From Alphaproteobacteria bacterium MarineAlpha10_Bin3 (GTDB taxonomy: Bacteria > Pseudomonadota > Alphaproteobacteria > UBA8366 > GCA-2717185): a stretch of 6,667 nt of DNA. This document shows, in pieces, positions 1 through 6,667 of this stretch. Positions within the stretch are counted from its first letter, which is position 1; the number at the start of each line of letters is the position of its first letter. Location of the stretch: positions 1 through 6,667 of the forward strand of contig PTKA01000083.1 of the NCBI GenBank assembly GCA_002937525.1, given 5' to 3'. The notes under the pieces are model-generated. The model was not told where the DNA came from. It saw only the letters and a list, made by a program, of their open reading frames with translations, and did not search any database. Position numbers and translations under genes: made by a program.

Positions 1-16
1 TGGGGGGCCGCGCGTT

Positions 17-871
17 ATGAATCCATTCGATTTGAGTGAGCCGGCGACGTTGCGCGAAGCGGTCGGGATGCTGGATGCGTCTAATCCGCAAATCCGCCCG
101 ATTGCCGGTGGCACGGCGGTGATGCTGATGATGAAGACCGGCATTTTTCAACCCGAACGGCTGATCGGTCTGCACCGGATCGAAAAGCGCTATTCGCGGA
201 TCGCCGTGGCCGGTAACGGCGATCTGCGGATCGGCGCGATGACGCCCTTGCGGCGGCTCGAACAATCTGCCGATGTCGAACGGGTCGCGCCCGTCATAAC
301 CCGCGCATTGCGGCGGCTCTCGAATGTGCGGGTGCGCAATGTGGCGACGCTGGGCGGGCATCTGGCGCATGGCGACCCGCATCTGGATCTGCCGCCGGTC
401 CTGATCGCGCTTGGCGCGTCGCTAATAATCGCCGGCCCGAGCGGCGAGCGGACGATCGAAATTGAGGATTTGTTTCGCGGCTATCTGGAAACCACGCTGG
501 CGCATGACGAGCTGATTGCCGAAATCGTGGTTCCGGCGCGGCCGGGGCGGCGCGCGGCCTATTTGAAGCACACCACGCGCTCCGCCGACGATTGGCCGGC
601 GCTGGGCATCGCGGTGGCGCTGGACGACGACGGCGCCGCGCGGGTCGTCATCGGTGCCGCGACCGACACGCCGCGCCGCCTGAAGGCGGCCGAAGTGGTG
701 CTGTCCAGCGGCGGTGGTCTTGAGGACCGGGTCCTGCTGGAAGCGGGCGATGCGGCGGCAGCCGAAGCAGAGGTGCATTCCGACGCGCGCGGTTCGGCTG
801 CCTACAAGACCGAACTGATCCGCGTTTTCACGGCGCGCGCAATTCGCAATGCAGCCGGAAGGGTAGGGTAA
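17..871 (+). CDS. FAD-binding (medium) subunit of a xanthine dehydrogenase-family molybdenum hydroxylase
   Basis: This 284-residue protein is the CoxM-like flavin subunit. By family knowledge it takes electrons from the [2Fe-2S] subunit and passes them to an acceptor in the cytoplasm. The N-terminal FAD-binding domain (about residues 1-165) shows the two flavin-contact motifs: AGGT at 30-33 and TLGG at 111-114, the latter followed by AHGDPHLDLP (117-126). The C-terminal domain (about 175-280) ends in the family-typical SDARGSAAYK segment. Length is normal for the family. There is no cysteine anywhere, so it lacks the [4Fe-4S] insertion known from the 4-hydroxybenzoyl-CoA reductase beta subunit. 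The ATG at 17 gives the expected N-terminus; the G-run at 2-7 could serve as a ribosome binding site. The stop codon TAA shares its last base with the ATG of the molybdopterin subunit, so the two are probably translationally coupled. The substrate of the complex is unknown. Confidence 0.93.
   Translation: MNPFDLSEPATLREAVGMLDASNPQIRPIAGGTAVMLMMKTGIFQPERLIGLHRIEKRYSRIAVAGNGDLRIGAMTPLRRLEQSADVERVAPVITRALRRLSNVRVRNVATLGGHLAHGDPHLDLPPVLIALGASLIIAGPSGERTIEIEDLFRGYLETTLAHDELIAEIVVPARPGRRAAYLKHTTRSADDWPALGIAVALDDDGAARVVIGAATDTPRRLKAAEVVLSSGGGLEDRVLLEAGDAAAAEAEVHSDARGSAAYKTELIRVFTARAIRNAAGRVG
857..863 (+). promoter_or_regulatory. Ribosome binding site of the molybdopterin subunit gene
   Basis: GGAAGGG lies inside the end of the FAD-subunit gene, with a 7-base spacer to the ATG at 871. 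It supports that start, which overlaps the previous stop codon as TAATG. Confidence 0.6.
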
Positions 872-3159
872 TGGCGGACCGTTCGACGACGACTTCGGTC
901 GGGCATTCGATTGCGCGCCTGGAAGGCCGCGACAAGGTTACCGGCCGGACCGACTATATCTACAATTTGCGCCTGCCATCGATGTTGCACGCCAAGGCGT
1001 GCCGCAGCCCGATTTCGCATGGCCGGATCCGCGCCATCGATACCGGTGCTGCGCTAGCGATGCCGGGTGTGCGCCATGTCGTTACCGGGGAGGATGTAAA
1101 AGCGGTGTTGCCGGAACCCTATTACGGCCCGGCGTTCCACGATCAGCCGATCCTGGCGCTGGACAAGGTGCGCCATTTCGGCGAGCCGGTTGCCGTGGTG
1201 CTGGCCGACGATCCGCATATCGCCGAGTCGGCGGCCCAGATAATCGAGGTCGATTACCAGGAACTGCCCGGCGTCTATGACGAAATCGAGGCGCTGCGCG
1301 GGCAAGTCATTGTCCATGAAGAACTGAAACCGGCTGGAACCTTCGCCGATCTGAAACATCTGGCCGGCCGCCGGGACACCAATCTGGCGCTGGATTACCA
1401 TCTGCGGCACGGCGATACGGACCGGGCCTTTGCCCAGGCCGAGCATGTTTTCGACCATATTTTCAGCACCCAGCAGACCATGCATGCGGCGTTCGAGCCG
1501 ATCGTCGCCCTGGCCGATATGCGCGATGGCCGGCTGACGATCTATTCCTCGACGCAAAGCCCGTCTTTCGTGCGCTTCGAGATCGCGCGGCTGCTCGGCT
1601 GGCCGGAAAGCCATGTGCGGGTGAAGACCGCGCATCTTGGCGGCGGCTTCGGGGCCAAGGTCTATGTCAAGGCCGAGGCGCTAGCGATGGCGCTGTCGCT
1701 GATCGCACGCCGGCCGGTCCGCGTTGCGCTGACCATGGAAGAACAATTCTACACCATCACCAAACACGCCAATACGGTGCGCATCCGCAGCGCCGTCGAT
1801 AAGGATGGCCGCATTACCGGGCGCAAATGCGAGGTCTGGTGGAATGGCGGCGCCTATGCCGATATCGGCCCGAGGGTGGCGCAGAAATCCGGATTTTCGG
1901 CTGCTGGACCCTACGATATCGAAAACGTCGATATCGATTCCTTCGCGCTTTACACCAACCGGCCGCCGGCCGGCGCATTGCGCGGATTTGGCATTCCGCA
2001 ACTCGTCTGGGCCTATGAAAGCCACACCGATATTATCGCCGGCGAACTTGGCATCGACCCGCTGGCGTTTCGCAAACGCAATATCCTGCGCAACGGCCGG
2101 CCGCAGGCGGTGGGCAGCATCGTCGAGGATGCGGAATTCGAGGCGGTGCTCGACGATGTGGCCCGGCGCATGAACTGGCGCGGCCCCTTCGACAAGGGCA
2201 GCGGGACCCTGTTGCGCGGCCGCGGCATCGCGATCGGCTTCAAGGCTTCGATCTCGCCGCCCCCCCCCAGCCCCATCGTCAGCGTGCAAGCCGATGGCAG
2301 TTGCATCGTCCATTGCAGCACCGTTGATATGGGGCAGGGTTCGGATACGGCGATGGCGCAGATCGCCGCCGAAGTGCTGAATATTGCGCTGGATTCGATC
2401 AAAATCGTCCACCCCGATACCGATGTGACGCCCTACGACATGTCGACCTTGGGCTCGCGCTCGACTTTTCATATGGGGCATGCGGTGCGGTTGGCGGCGC
2501 AGGACGCGCGCGGCAAGCTGGACGCGATGGCCAGTGCCGCCGGGTTGCCGGAAGGGGCAAACACGCCGCTGGCCGACTTGTTCGTCAAGACATTCGGTAT
2601 GCGGGCCGGAACCATCGTCGGCGCCGCCAACTACATGCCCGAATACGCCCCGCCGAATTACGAGACCGGCCAGACGCCGAAGGTGACGCCGTTCTGGATG
2701 ATCGGCGCGGCCGGGGCCGAAGTCGAGGTCGATACGCAAACCGGGCAGTTCCGCATTACCCGGCTGGTCAATGTCTGCGATGCCGGCAAGGCGATCAATC
2801 CGGCGGTCGTGGAAACGCAGATTTCCGGCGCGGCCGTCATGCAGCTCGGTTTCACCATGACCGAGAACATGATTATCGAAGACGGTCAGCTGACCAATCC
2901 GTCGCTGGCCGACTACAAAATTCCCGGTTTCTTCGATCTGCCGGACGCGATGGAAAACGGCTTCATCGAAGCCGAACAGCATAACGGGCCGTTCGGGGCC
3001 AAGGGGGTCGGCGAATCCGGCACCTTTGGCGTCTCGCCCGCCATCGCCAATGCGATCGCCGATGCGGTCGGGGTCCGGATCACGCGGCTGCCGATTACCG
3101 CCGAGGCGGTGTTCCGCGCCTTGCGCGCCAAGGCCGGCAATCCGCTGGGGGATGCGTGA
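871..3159 (+). CDS. Molybdopterin-binding (large, catalytic) subunit of a xanthine dehydrogenase-family hydroxylase
   Basis: This 762-residue protein is the catalytic subunit, which by family knowledge holds the molybdopterin (often cytosine dinucleotide) cofactor and hydroxylates the substrate with water-derived oxygen. The N-terminal hammerhead domain (about 19-130) opens with the usual R-x-E-G-x-D-K-V-T-G pattern. The Mo-cofactor domains follow: FEP at 208-210, GGGFGAK at 257-263, RGFG at 371-374, GQG at 488-490, and GAKGVGE ending in E715, the expected catalytic base. The active-site loop reads ALRGFG, as in xanthine dehydrogenases and aldehyde oxidases. The AYxCSFR loop of true CO dehydrogenase is absent, so this is not coxL. 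Length is typical and the frame is intact. A run of nine C at 2260-2268 encodes a proline-rich stretch between the Mo domains. The gene is coupled to its neighbours by a 1-base overlap upstream and a 1-base gap downstream. The substrate (purine, aldehyde, aromatic or N-heterocycle) cannot be assigned. Confidence 0.95.
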   Translation: MADRSTTTSVGHSIARLEGRDKVTGRTDYIYNLRLPSMLHAKACRSPISHGRIRAIDTGAALAMPGVRHVVTGEDVKAVLPEPYYGPAFHDQPILALDKVRHFGEPVAVVLADDPHIAESAAQIIEVDYQELPGVYDEIEALRGQVIVHEELKPAGTFADLKHLAGRRDTNLALDYHLRHGDTDRAFAQAEHVFDHIFSTQQTMHAAFEPIVALADMRDGRLTIYSSTQSPSFVRFEIARLLGWPESHVRVKTAHLGGGFGAKVYVKAEALAMALSLIARRPVRVALTMEEQFYTITKHANTVRIRSAVDKDGRITGRKCEVWWNGGAYADIGPRVAQKSGFSAAGPYDIENVDIDSFALYTNRPPAGALRGFGIPQLVWAYESHTDIIAGELGIDPLAFRKRNILRNGRPQAVGSIVEDAEFEAVLDDVARRMNWRGPFDKGSGTLLRGRGIAIGFKASISPPPPSPIVSVQADGSCIVHCSTVDMGQGSDTAMAQIAAEVLNIALDSIKIVHPDTDVTPYDMSTLGSRSTFHMGHAVRLAAQDARGKLDAMASAAGLPEGANTPLADLFVKTFGMRAGTIVGAANYMPEYAPPNYETGQTPKVTPFWMIGAAGAEVEVDTQTGQFRITRLVNVCDAGKAINPAVVETQISGAAVMQLGFTMTENMIIEDGQLTNPSLADYKIPGFFDLPDAMENGFIEAEQHNGPFGAKGVGESGTFGVSPAIANAIADAVGVRITRLPITAEAVFRALRAKAGNPLGDA

Positions 3160-3160
3160 G

Positions 3161-3646
3161 ATGACCGGCCGGCGCAGGACGATCCAATTCACCCTCAACG
3201 GCCAGCCGGTGGCGGCCGAGATCGGCGTGCATCAGAATCTGACCGAACTGTTGCAGGACCGCTTCGGATTGTTCGGCGCGCGCGAAAGCTGCGGGCAAGG
3301 GCTGTGCGGCTGCTGCACCGTGCTGGTGGACGGTCAGGCGATCACCGGCTGCCTGCGGTTGGCGGTATTGGTGGATGGATCGGATGTGCGCACCATCGAA
3401 GGGTTGAGCGACGGCGAGACGCTGAGCCCGGAACAAGAAGCCTTCATCGAAAGCGGCGCCTTCCAGTGCGGCTATTGCACGCCCGGTTTTATCCTCATGA
3501 CCCGGAAATTGCTGGACGAGAACCCGGACCCCAGCGACGACGACATCAAGCATTATTTGTCGGGCAATCTGTGCCGGTGCGGCGCTTATCCGGAAATCCT
3601 GAACGCCGTCAAACTGGCCGGTCGCAAGCGCGCCGCACTCACATAG
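3161..3646 (+). CDS. [2Fe-2S] (small) subunit of a xanthine dehydrogenase-family hydroxylase
   Basis: This 161-residue iron-sulphur protein relays electrons from the Mo site to the FAD subunit. The plant-ferredoxin-like N-terminal domain binds one cluster through C44, C49, C52 and C64. The helical C-terminal domain binds the second through C103, C106, C138 and C140 (QCGYC and LCRCG). Q102, next to C103, is the conserved residue that in relatives contacts the pterin cofactor. All eight ligands are present and the length is normal. The chosen ATG at 3161 lies one base after the stop of the large subunit and has GGGGG at 3147-3151 as a 9-base-spaced ribosome binding site. An in-frame ATG at 3152 would add only MRE and sits against that site, so it is less likely. 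An upstream open extension to 3026 overlaps the large subunit and has no family similarity. The 3' end overlaps the convergent pepF gene by 8 bases. Confidence 0.94.
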   Translation: MTGRRRTIQFTLNGQPVAAEIGVHQNLTELLQDRFGLFGARESCGQGLCGCCTVLVDGQAITGCLRLAVLVDGSDVRTIEGLSDGETLSPEQEAFIESGAFQCGYCTPGFILMTRKLLDENPDPSDDDIKHYLSGNLCRCGAYPEILNAVKLAGRKRAALT

Positions 3647-5420
3647 CCGCGTCGAGTTCGTCGATGAAGCCTTCGATGACCTTGAGGCCGCGCGACCAGA
3701 AGGTGGGGTCGGTGGCGTCGAGGTCGAAGGGGGCGAGAAGTTCGCGGTGGCGCAACGTGCCGCCGGCGCGCAGCATGTCGAGATATTTATCGACGAAACC
3801 GGCCGGCGATTCCTGATAACGTGCGTACAGAGAGTTCACCAGACAATCCCCGAAAGCGTACGCGTACACATAGAACGGCGCGTGAATGAAATGCGGGATA
3901 TAGGCCCAGTAATGGGCGTATTCCGGCTCGAAGCGGATCGCGGGGCCAAGGCTTTCGCGCTGAATTTTGAGCCAGATTTCGCCCAGCTTCTCGGCCGGAA
4001 TTTCGCCCTCGCGGCGCAGATCATGCACCTTGCGTTCGAACTCGAAGAAGGCGATCTGGCGCACCACGGTGTTCAGCATGTCCTCGATCTTGGCCGCCAG
4101 CATGGCGCGGCGCGGCTTGGCTTGCGTGGTCGCCTTCAGCATCGCCTGAAAGGTCAGCATCTCGCCGAATACCGACGCGGTTTCCGCCAGCGTCAGCGGC
4201 GTGTCGGCCATCAGATGTCCCTGGGGACCGGCCAGAACCTGATGCACGCCGTGGCCCAACTCATGCGCCAGCGTCATCACGTCGCGCATCTTGCCCTGAT
4301 AGTTGAGCAGCAGATAGGGATGGGCCGACGGCACGGTCGGGTGGGCGAAGGCGCCCGATGACTTGCCGGCCCGCACCGGGGCGTCGATCCAGGCATTGTC
4401 GAAAAAGCGCTTGCCGACCGCCGCCAATTCGCCCGAAAAGGCGCCATAGGCGTCCAGCACGGTGTCGCGCGCCTGGTCCCAAGGGATCAGCCGGTCGTCC
4501 TCGTCGGGCGGCGGTGCGTTGCGGTCCCAGTAATCCAGCTGGCCGGTCCCGAACCAGCGCGCCTTCAACGCGTAATACCGGTGCGACAGGCGCGGATAGG
4601 AGTCTTTTACCGCCGCGACCAGCGCATCGACGACGTCGTCCTCGACGAAGTTGGAAAGATTGCGCGACGAGACGGGCCGCTCGAATTGGCGCCATCTGTC
4701 CTCGATCTCCTTGTCCTTGGCAATCGTGTTGGTGATCAGCGAGAACAGCCGGATATTGTCGCCCAGCACGGCGCCGACGCTCTTGGCGGCTTCCTTGCGC
4801 TTGGCCCCGTCATGGTCCGACAGCAGATCGAAGATTTCCGTTGCGGTCAGATCGCGGCCCCGGAAGGCAAAACGCAGATCGGCCATGGTCTCGTTGAACA
4901 GGCGAATCCAGGCGGCGCGGCCGGCGACCGATTTTTCGTGCAGCAGTTTTTCGATCTCATCGGAGAGTTGATGCGGCCGCATGGCGCGGATATCGCGCAG
5001 CCAGGGCGCATAGCGGGCAAGGGCGGGTGACTTCTCGATCCACCCATCCAGCGCCGAATCCTCGATCCGGTTGATCTCCAGGGTGAAGAACAGCAGATCG
5101 GTGCCGATATCGGTAGCGCGCTCCTGGGTGGTCTGAAAGAAGCGGCCGATTTCCGGATCGCTGACATCGCCAGCGTGAACCAGGCCGGCATAGCTCATGA
5201 TTCGGCCGAGAATTTCCTCGATGCGCTCATATTGCGCGATTGCCAGCGCCAGGGCCGCGCCGTCGAGCCCATCCAGCTTGCCCGTATATTGCGCGGCGAA
5301 GGCCTTCGCGTCGGCTTCGGCCCGGCTCAGGTCCGCCGCCAGTTCCGGTGCTTGCGTCCCGGGATACAGATCATTCAGATCCCATTGCGGCAGGCTGCCG
5401 AGTGATGGTGTTTCGTTCAT
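3639..5420 (-). CDS. pepF: Oligoendopeptidase F, M3-family zinc metallopeptidase
   Basis: This 593-residue cytoplasmic metallopeptidase belongs to the PepF/M3B group, which by family knowledge cleaves short peptides inside the cell. The zinc site is intact: HELGH at 386-390 gives two histidine ligands and the catalytic E387, and E413 in LAETAS is the likely third ligand. The C-terminal segment PHFIHAPFYVYAYAFG (509-524) carries the His and Tyr residues that in M3 enzymes line the substrate pocket. The N-terminal half is mostly helical, as expected, and there is no signal peptide. Length is normal for the family (about 600). The start at 5420 is supported by CGGAGG seven bases upstream and by the family-typical N-terminus (PQWDLNDLYPG). 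The frame stays open for another 399 codons upstream, but only because it runs antisense to the ligase gene. It diverges from the ligase and converges on the hydroxylase operon, so it is probably transcribed alone. Exact peptide specificity is unknown. Confidence 0.95.
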   Translation of the reverse strand: MNETPSLGSLPQWDLNDLYPGTQAPELAADLSRAEADAKAFAAQYTGKLDGLDGAALALAIAQYERIEEILGRIMSYAGLVHAGDVSDPEIGRFFQTTQERATDIGTDLLFFTLEINRIEDSALDGWIEKSPALARYAPWLRDIRAMRPHQLSDEIEKLLHEKSVAGRAAWIRLFNETMADLRFAFRGRDLTATEIFDLLSDHDGAKRKEAAKSVGAVLGDNIRLFSLITNTIAKDKEIEDRWRQFERPVSSRNLSNFVEDDVVDALVAAVKDSYPRLSHRYYALKARWFGTGQLDYWDRNAPPPDEDDRLIPWDQARDTVLDAYGAFSGELAAVGKRFFDNAWIDAPVRAGKSSGAFAHPTVPSAHPYLLLNYQGKMRDVMTLAHELGHGVHQVLAGPQGHLMADTPLTLAETASVFGEMLTFQAMLKATTQAKPRRAMLAAKIEDMLNTVVRQIAFFEFERKVHDLRREGEIPAEKLGEIWLKIQRESLGPAIRFEPEYAHYWAYIPHFIHAPFYVYAYAFGDCLVNSLYARYQESPAGFVDKYLDMLRAGGTLRHRELLAPFDLDATDPTFWSRGLKVIEGFIDELDAAM

Positions 5421-5427
5421 CGCTATT

Positions 5428-5433
5428 CCTCCG
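5428..5433 (-). promoter_or_regulatory. Ribosome binding site of pepF
   Basis: On the minus strand this reads CGGAGG, an almost full anti-16S match, with a 7-base spacer to the ATG at 5420. It fixes the pepF start and rules out the much longer open frame upstream. Confidence 0.85.
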
Positions 5434-5444
5434 TTGCAAAGCCT

Positions 5445-5473
5445 GGTATATGGTCTAGCCGTATGTGCGGCAA
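5445..5473 (-). promoter_or_regulatory. Possible sigma70-type promoter of pepF
   Basis: On the minus strand TTGCCG (5473-5468) and TATACC (5450-5445) are separated by exactly 17 bases, resembling -35 and -10 boxes. Transcription would begin near 5438, giving a short leader that just includes the ribosome binding site at 5433-5428. Both boxes deviate from consensus, so this is an inference from spacing and position. Confidence 0.35.
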
Positions 5474-5480
5474 GCACGAT

Positions 5481-5487
5481 GGGAAGG
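5481..5487 (+). promoter_or_regulatory. Ribosome binding site of the acyl-CoA synthetase
   Basis: GGGAAGG lies five bases before the ATG at 5493. It favours that start over the in-frame ATG at 5463, which has no comparable upstream purine run and whose ten extra residues do not look like part of the family. Confidence 0.6.
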
Positions 5488-5492
5488 CGGAC

Positions 5493-6667
5493 ATGATCGA
5501 TTACGATTCCTTGCGGAACCTGCCCGAGGCATTCTTCGACGAGGCCCGCAAGCGGGCGGCGGAACCGTTCTTGTGGTCCAAAACCACCGGCGACTGGCAG
5601 TCGATCGACTGGGGCGAGACGGCGGCGCGGGTTTCGGATTTGTCGCGCGGGTTGCGGGAGTTGGGCGTCGCTACGGGCGACCGGGTCGCGATCGTCTTGG
5701 AAAACCGGCCGGAATGGTTTATTGCGGATCTGGCGATCATGGCCGCGGGCGCGATCAGCGTGCCGGCTTATACGACCAACACGGCCGAGGATTTCTTCCA
5801 TATTCTTGCCGATAGCGGCGCCAAGCTGGCGATTGTTTCCAGCGCCGATCTGGCGGAACGGGTGGTTCCGGCCGCCGTGCGGGCGCCGGAAACCTAAATC
5901 GTCGTCACGATGGATGCGGCCCCGGCGGACGCCCAGGGTGTGCGCATGATCGCCTGGGACGATGTATTGGAACTGGGCCAGGCGGCGCGCGACGACACCG
6001 CCGCGCGCGTCGCCACCATCGCGCGCACCGATACCTGCTGCATCATCTACACTTCGGGCACCGGCGGGCGGCCGAAAGGGGTGATGCTGAGCCATGGCGC
6101 GATCCTGTGCAACTGCCGGGGCGCTTATGAGCTGCTCCGGCCGTTGCCGGATTTTTCCATCGGCGGCGAGGTATTCCTGTCGTTCCTGCCGCTCAGCCAT
6201 TCCTATGAACACACGGCCGGGATGATCTTTCCGATGACCATTGGCGCGCAGATCTATTATGCGCAGAGCATGGACCGGCTGGTCGCCAACATGGCCGAAG
6301 CCCGGCCGACTATCATGACCGCGGTGCCGCGCCTCTATGAGACCATTCACGGCCGTATTGTGAGCGGCGTCCAGCAAGCCGGCGGCCTGAAGGAAAAGTT
6401 GTTCATGAAGGCGCTTGAGCTGGGCCGGCGGCGCATCGATTCCGGTGCGCCCTTGAGCGGCCTGGCCGGATTGATGGACTGGATCCTGGAGCGGCTGGTG
6501 CGCGACAAGGTGCGCCAGCGTTTCGGCGGCCGCCTGCAAGCCTTCGTGTCCGGCGGCGCGCCGCTCAACCCGGAAATCGGCGGCTTCTTTCTGGCCCTGG
6601 GCGTGCGTATCCTGCAAGGCTACGGCCAGACCGAATCGGCACCGGTGATCAGTTGCAACCCGGTCCA
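5493..6667 (+). pseudogene. Long-chain acyl-CoA synthetase (AMP-forming), interrupted by an in-frame stop and cut by the window end
   Basis: This is an ANL-superfamily fatty-acid:CoA ligase of the FadD15-like kind, which activates a fatty acid with ATP to acyl-AMP and then acyl-CoA. Codons 1-134 give a normal N-terminal subdomain (GDRVAIVLENRPEW, then a VPAYTTNTAEDFFHI-type stretch). Codon 135 is TAA (5895-5897). The same frame then continues without another stop to the window edge and carries TSGTGGRPKG (codons 187-196, the phosphate-binding motif), PLSHSYEHTAG, and YGQTE (codons 377-381). Since both halves are in one frame, this is a base substitution, not an indel. The motif has Gly where many ligases have the second Thr of SGTTG, a variant I recall from related bacterial ligases. 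The C-terminal lid domain would lie beyond the window. In-frame ATGs at 5910 and 5946 lack good ribosome binding sites, and a restart would lose the N-terminal subdomain. A sequencing or assembly error is an equally good explanation; then the gene would be intact. Confidence 0.8.
5895..5897 (+). other. Premature in-frame TAA in the acyl-CoA synthetase
   Basis: The codon sits at the end of the N-terminal subdomain, between APET and IVVTMD, where relatives run on without interruption. One base change from CAA, AAA, GAA, TAC or TAT would produce it. TAA also ends the FAD-subunit gene at 869-871, so there is no support for a reassigned stop codon in this genome. Confidence 0.9.

Noticed and set aside
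1054..1635. A 193-residue minus-strand open frame and similar ones at 422-778 and 3095-3553
   Set aside because: Each lies opposite a strongly supported conserved gene, has no ribosome binding site I trust, and shows no family motif.
1052..1692. Repeated GCGCTAGCGATG near 1052 and near 1680
   Set aside because: The two copies are short, lie within the same gene, and both encode an ordinary A-L-A-M stretch. Chance plus codon bias explains them.
871..3159. Assignment as CO dehydrogenase large subunit (coxL)
   Set aside because: The loop at 369-374 reads ALRGFG, not AYxCSFR, so the cysteine that binds copper in CO dehydrogenase is missing.
1681..3198. A 505-residue open frame on the minus strand
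   Set aside because: It is in codon register with the molybdopterin subunit gene and reflects its GC-rich codon use. Its sequence is low-complexity and rich in Arg, Asp and Gly, with no recognisable domain.
3747..4361. A 204-residue plus-strand open frame, and a second at 4581-5030
   Set aside because: Both are antisense to pepF, whose conserved zinc-site sequence explains this DNA. The translations look like reversed-strand shadows.
5463..5492. Earlier ATG at 5463 as the ligase start
   Set aside because: It has no good ribosome binding site and lies in the presumed promoter region. The ATG at 5493 has GGGAAGG at a fitting distance.
5895..5897. TAA reassigned as a sense codon or programmed readthrough site
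   Set aside because: TAA terminates the FAD-subunit gene at 869-871 in the same window, and I see no special downstream context that would suggest recoding.
5421..6617. Long N-terminal extension of the minus-strand pepF frame, making an apparent 992-residue protein
   Set aside because: The extension is codon-for-codon antisense to the acyl-CoA synthetase. It stays open because the sense gene avoids TTA, CTA and TCA codons. Its residues resemble no peptidase, and the ribosome binding site at 5433-5428 fixes the real start at 5420.

Overview
The window is GC-rich, with G or C at most third codon positions and tightly packed genes. It carries five protein-coding loci and no RNA gene, insertion sequence, CRISPR array or phage-like segment that I can see. 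Codon use and the protein families present fit an alphaproteobacterium, perhaps Rhodospirillales-like. That is inference from style and family resemblance; no marker gene in the window settles it.

Left half, plus strand (17-3646): a compact three-gene operon for a molybdenum hydroxylase of the xanthine dehydrogenase / CO dehydrogenase superfamily. The order is FAD subunit, molybdopterin subunit, [2Fe-2S] subunit. The first two genes overlap by one base (TAATG); the second and third are separated by one base. Together they encode a complete electron path: Mo-cofactor site, two [2Fe-2S] clusters, FAD. The active-site loop is of the xanthine dehydrogenase/aldehyde oxidase kind (RGFG) and lacks the CO dehydrogenase cysteine. 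The FAD subunit has no cysteine at all, which excludes the extra [4Fe-4S] cluster of 4-hydroxybenzoyl-CoA reductase. The substrate cannot be read from the sequence. No cofactor-maturation gene lies in the window, and the operon may begin further upstream.

Middle, minus strand (3639-5420): a full-length M3-family oligoendopeptidase F with an intact HELGH zinc site. It converges on the hydroxylase operon, and the two stop codons lie within an 8-base overlap, so no terminator fits between them.

Right, plus strand (5493 to the window edge): a long-chain acyl-CoA synthetase (AMP-forming) diverging from pepF across a 72-base gap. Its reading frame is broken by one in-frame TAA at codon 135. The same frame then continues through the adenylation motif and the YGQTE motif to the window end. 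This is a nonsense mutation or a base error, not a frameshift. The gap holds a strong ribosome binding site for each gene and a plausible sigma70-type promoter for pepF.

The genes look like ordinary metabolic housekeeping or catabolism: oxidative hydroxylation of an organic substrate, peptide turnover, fatty-acid activation. I found no convincing sign of a novel system. The best points for a second look are the interrupted ligase and the unassigned substrate of the hydroxylase.
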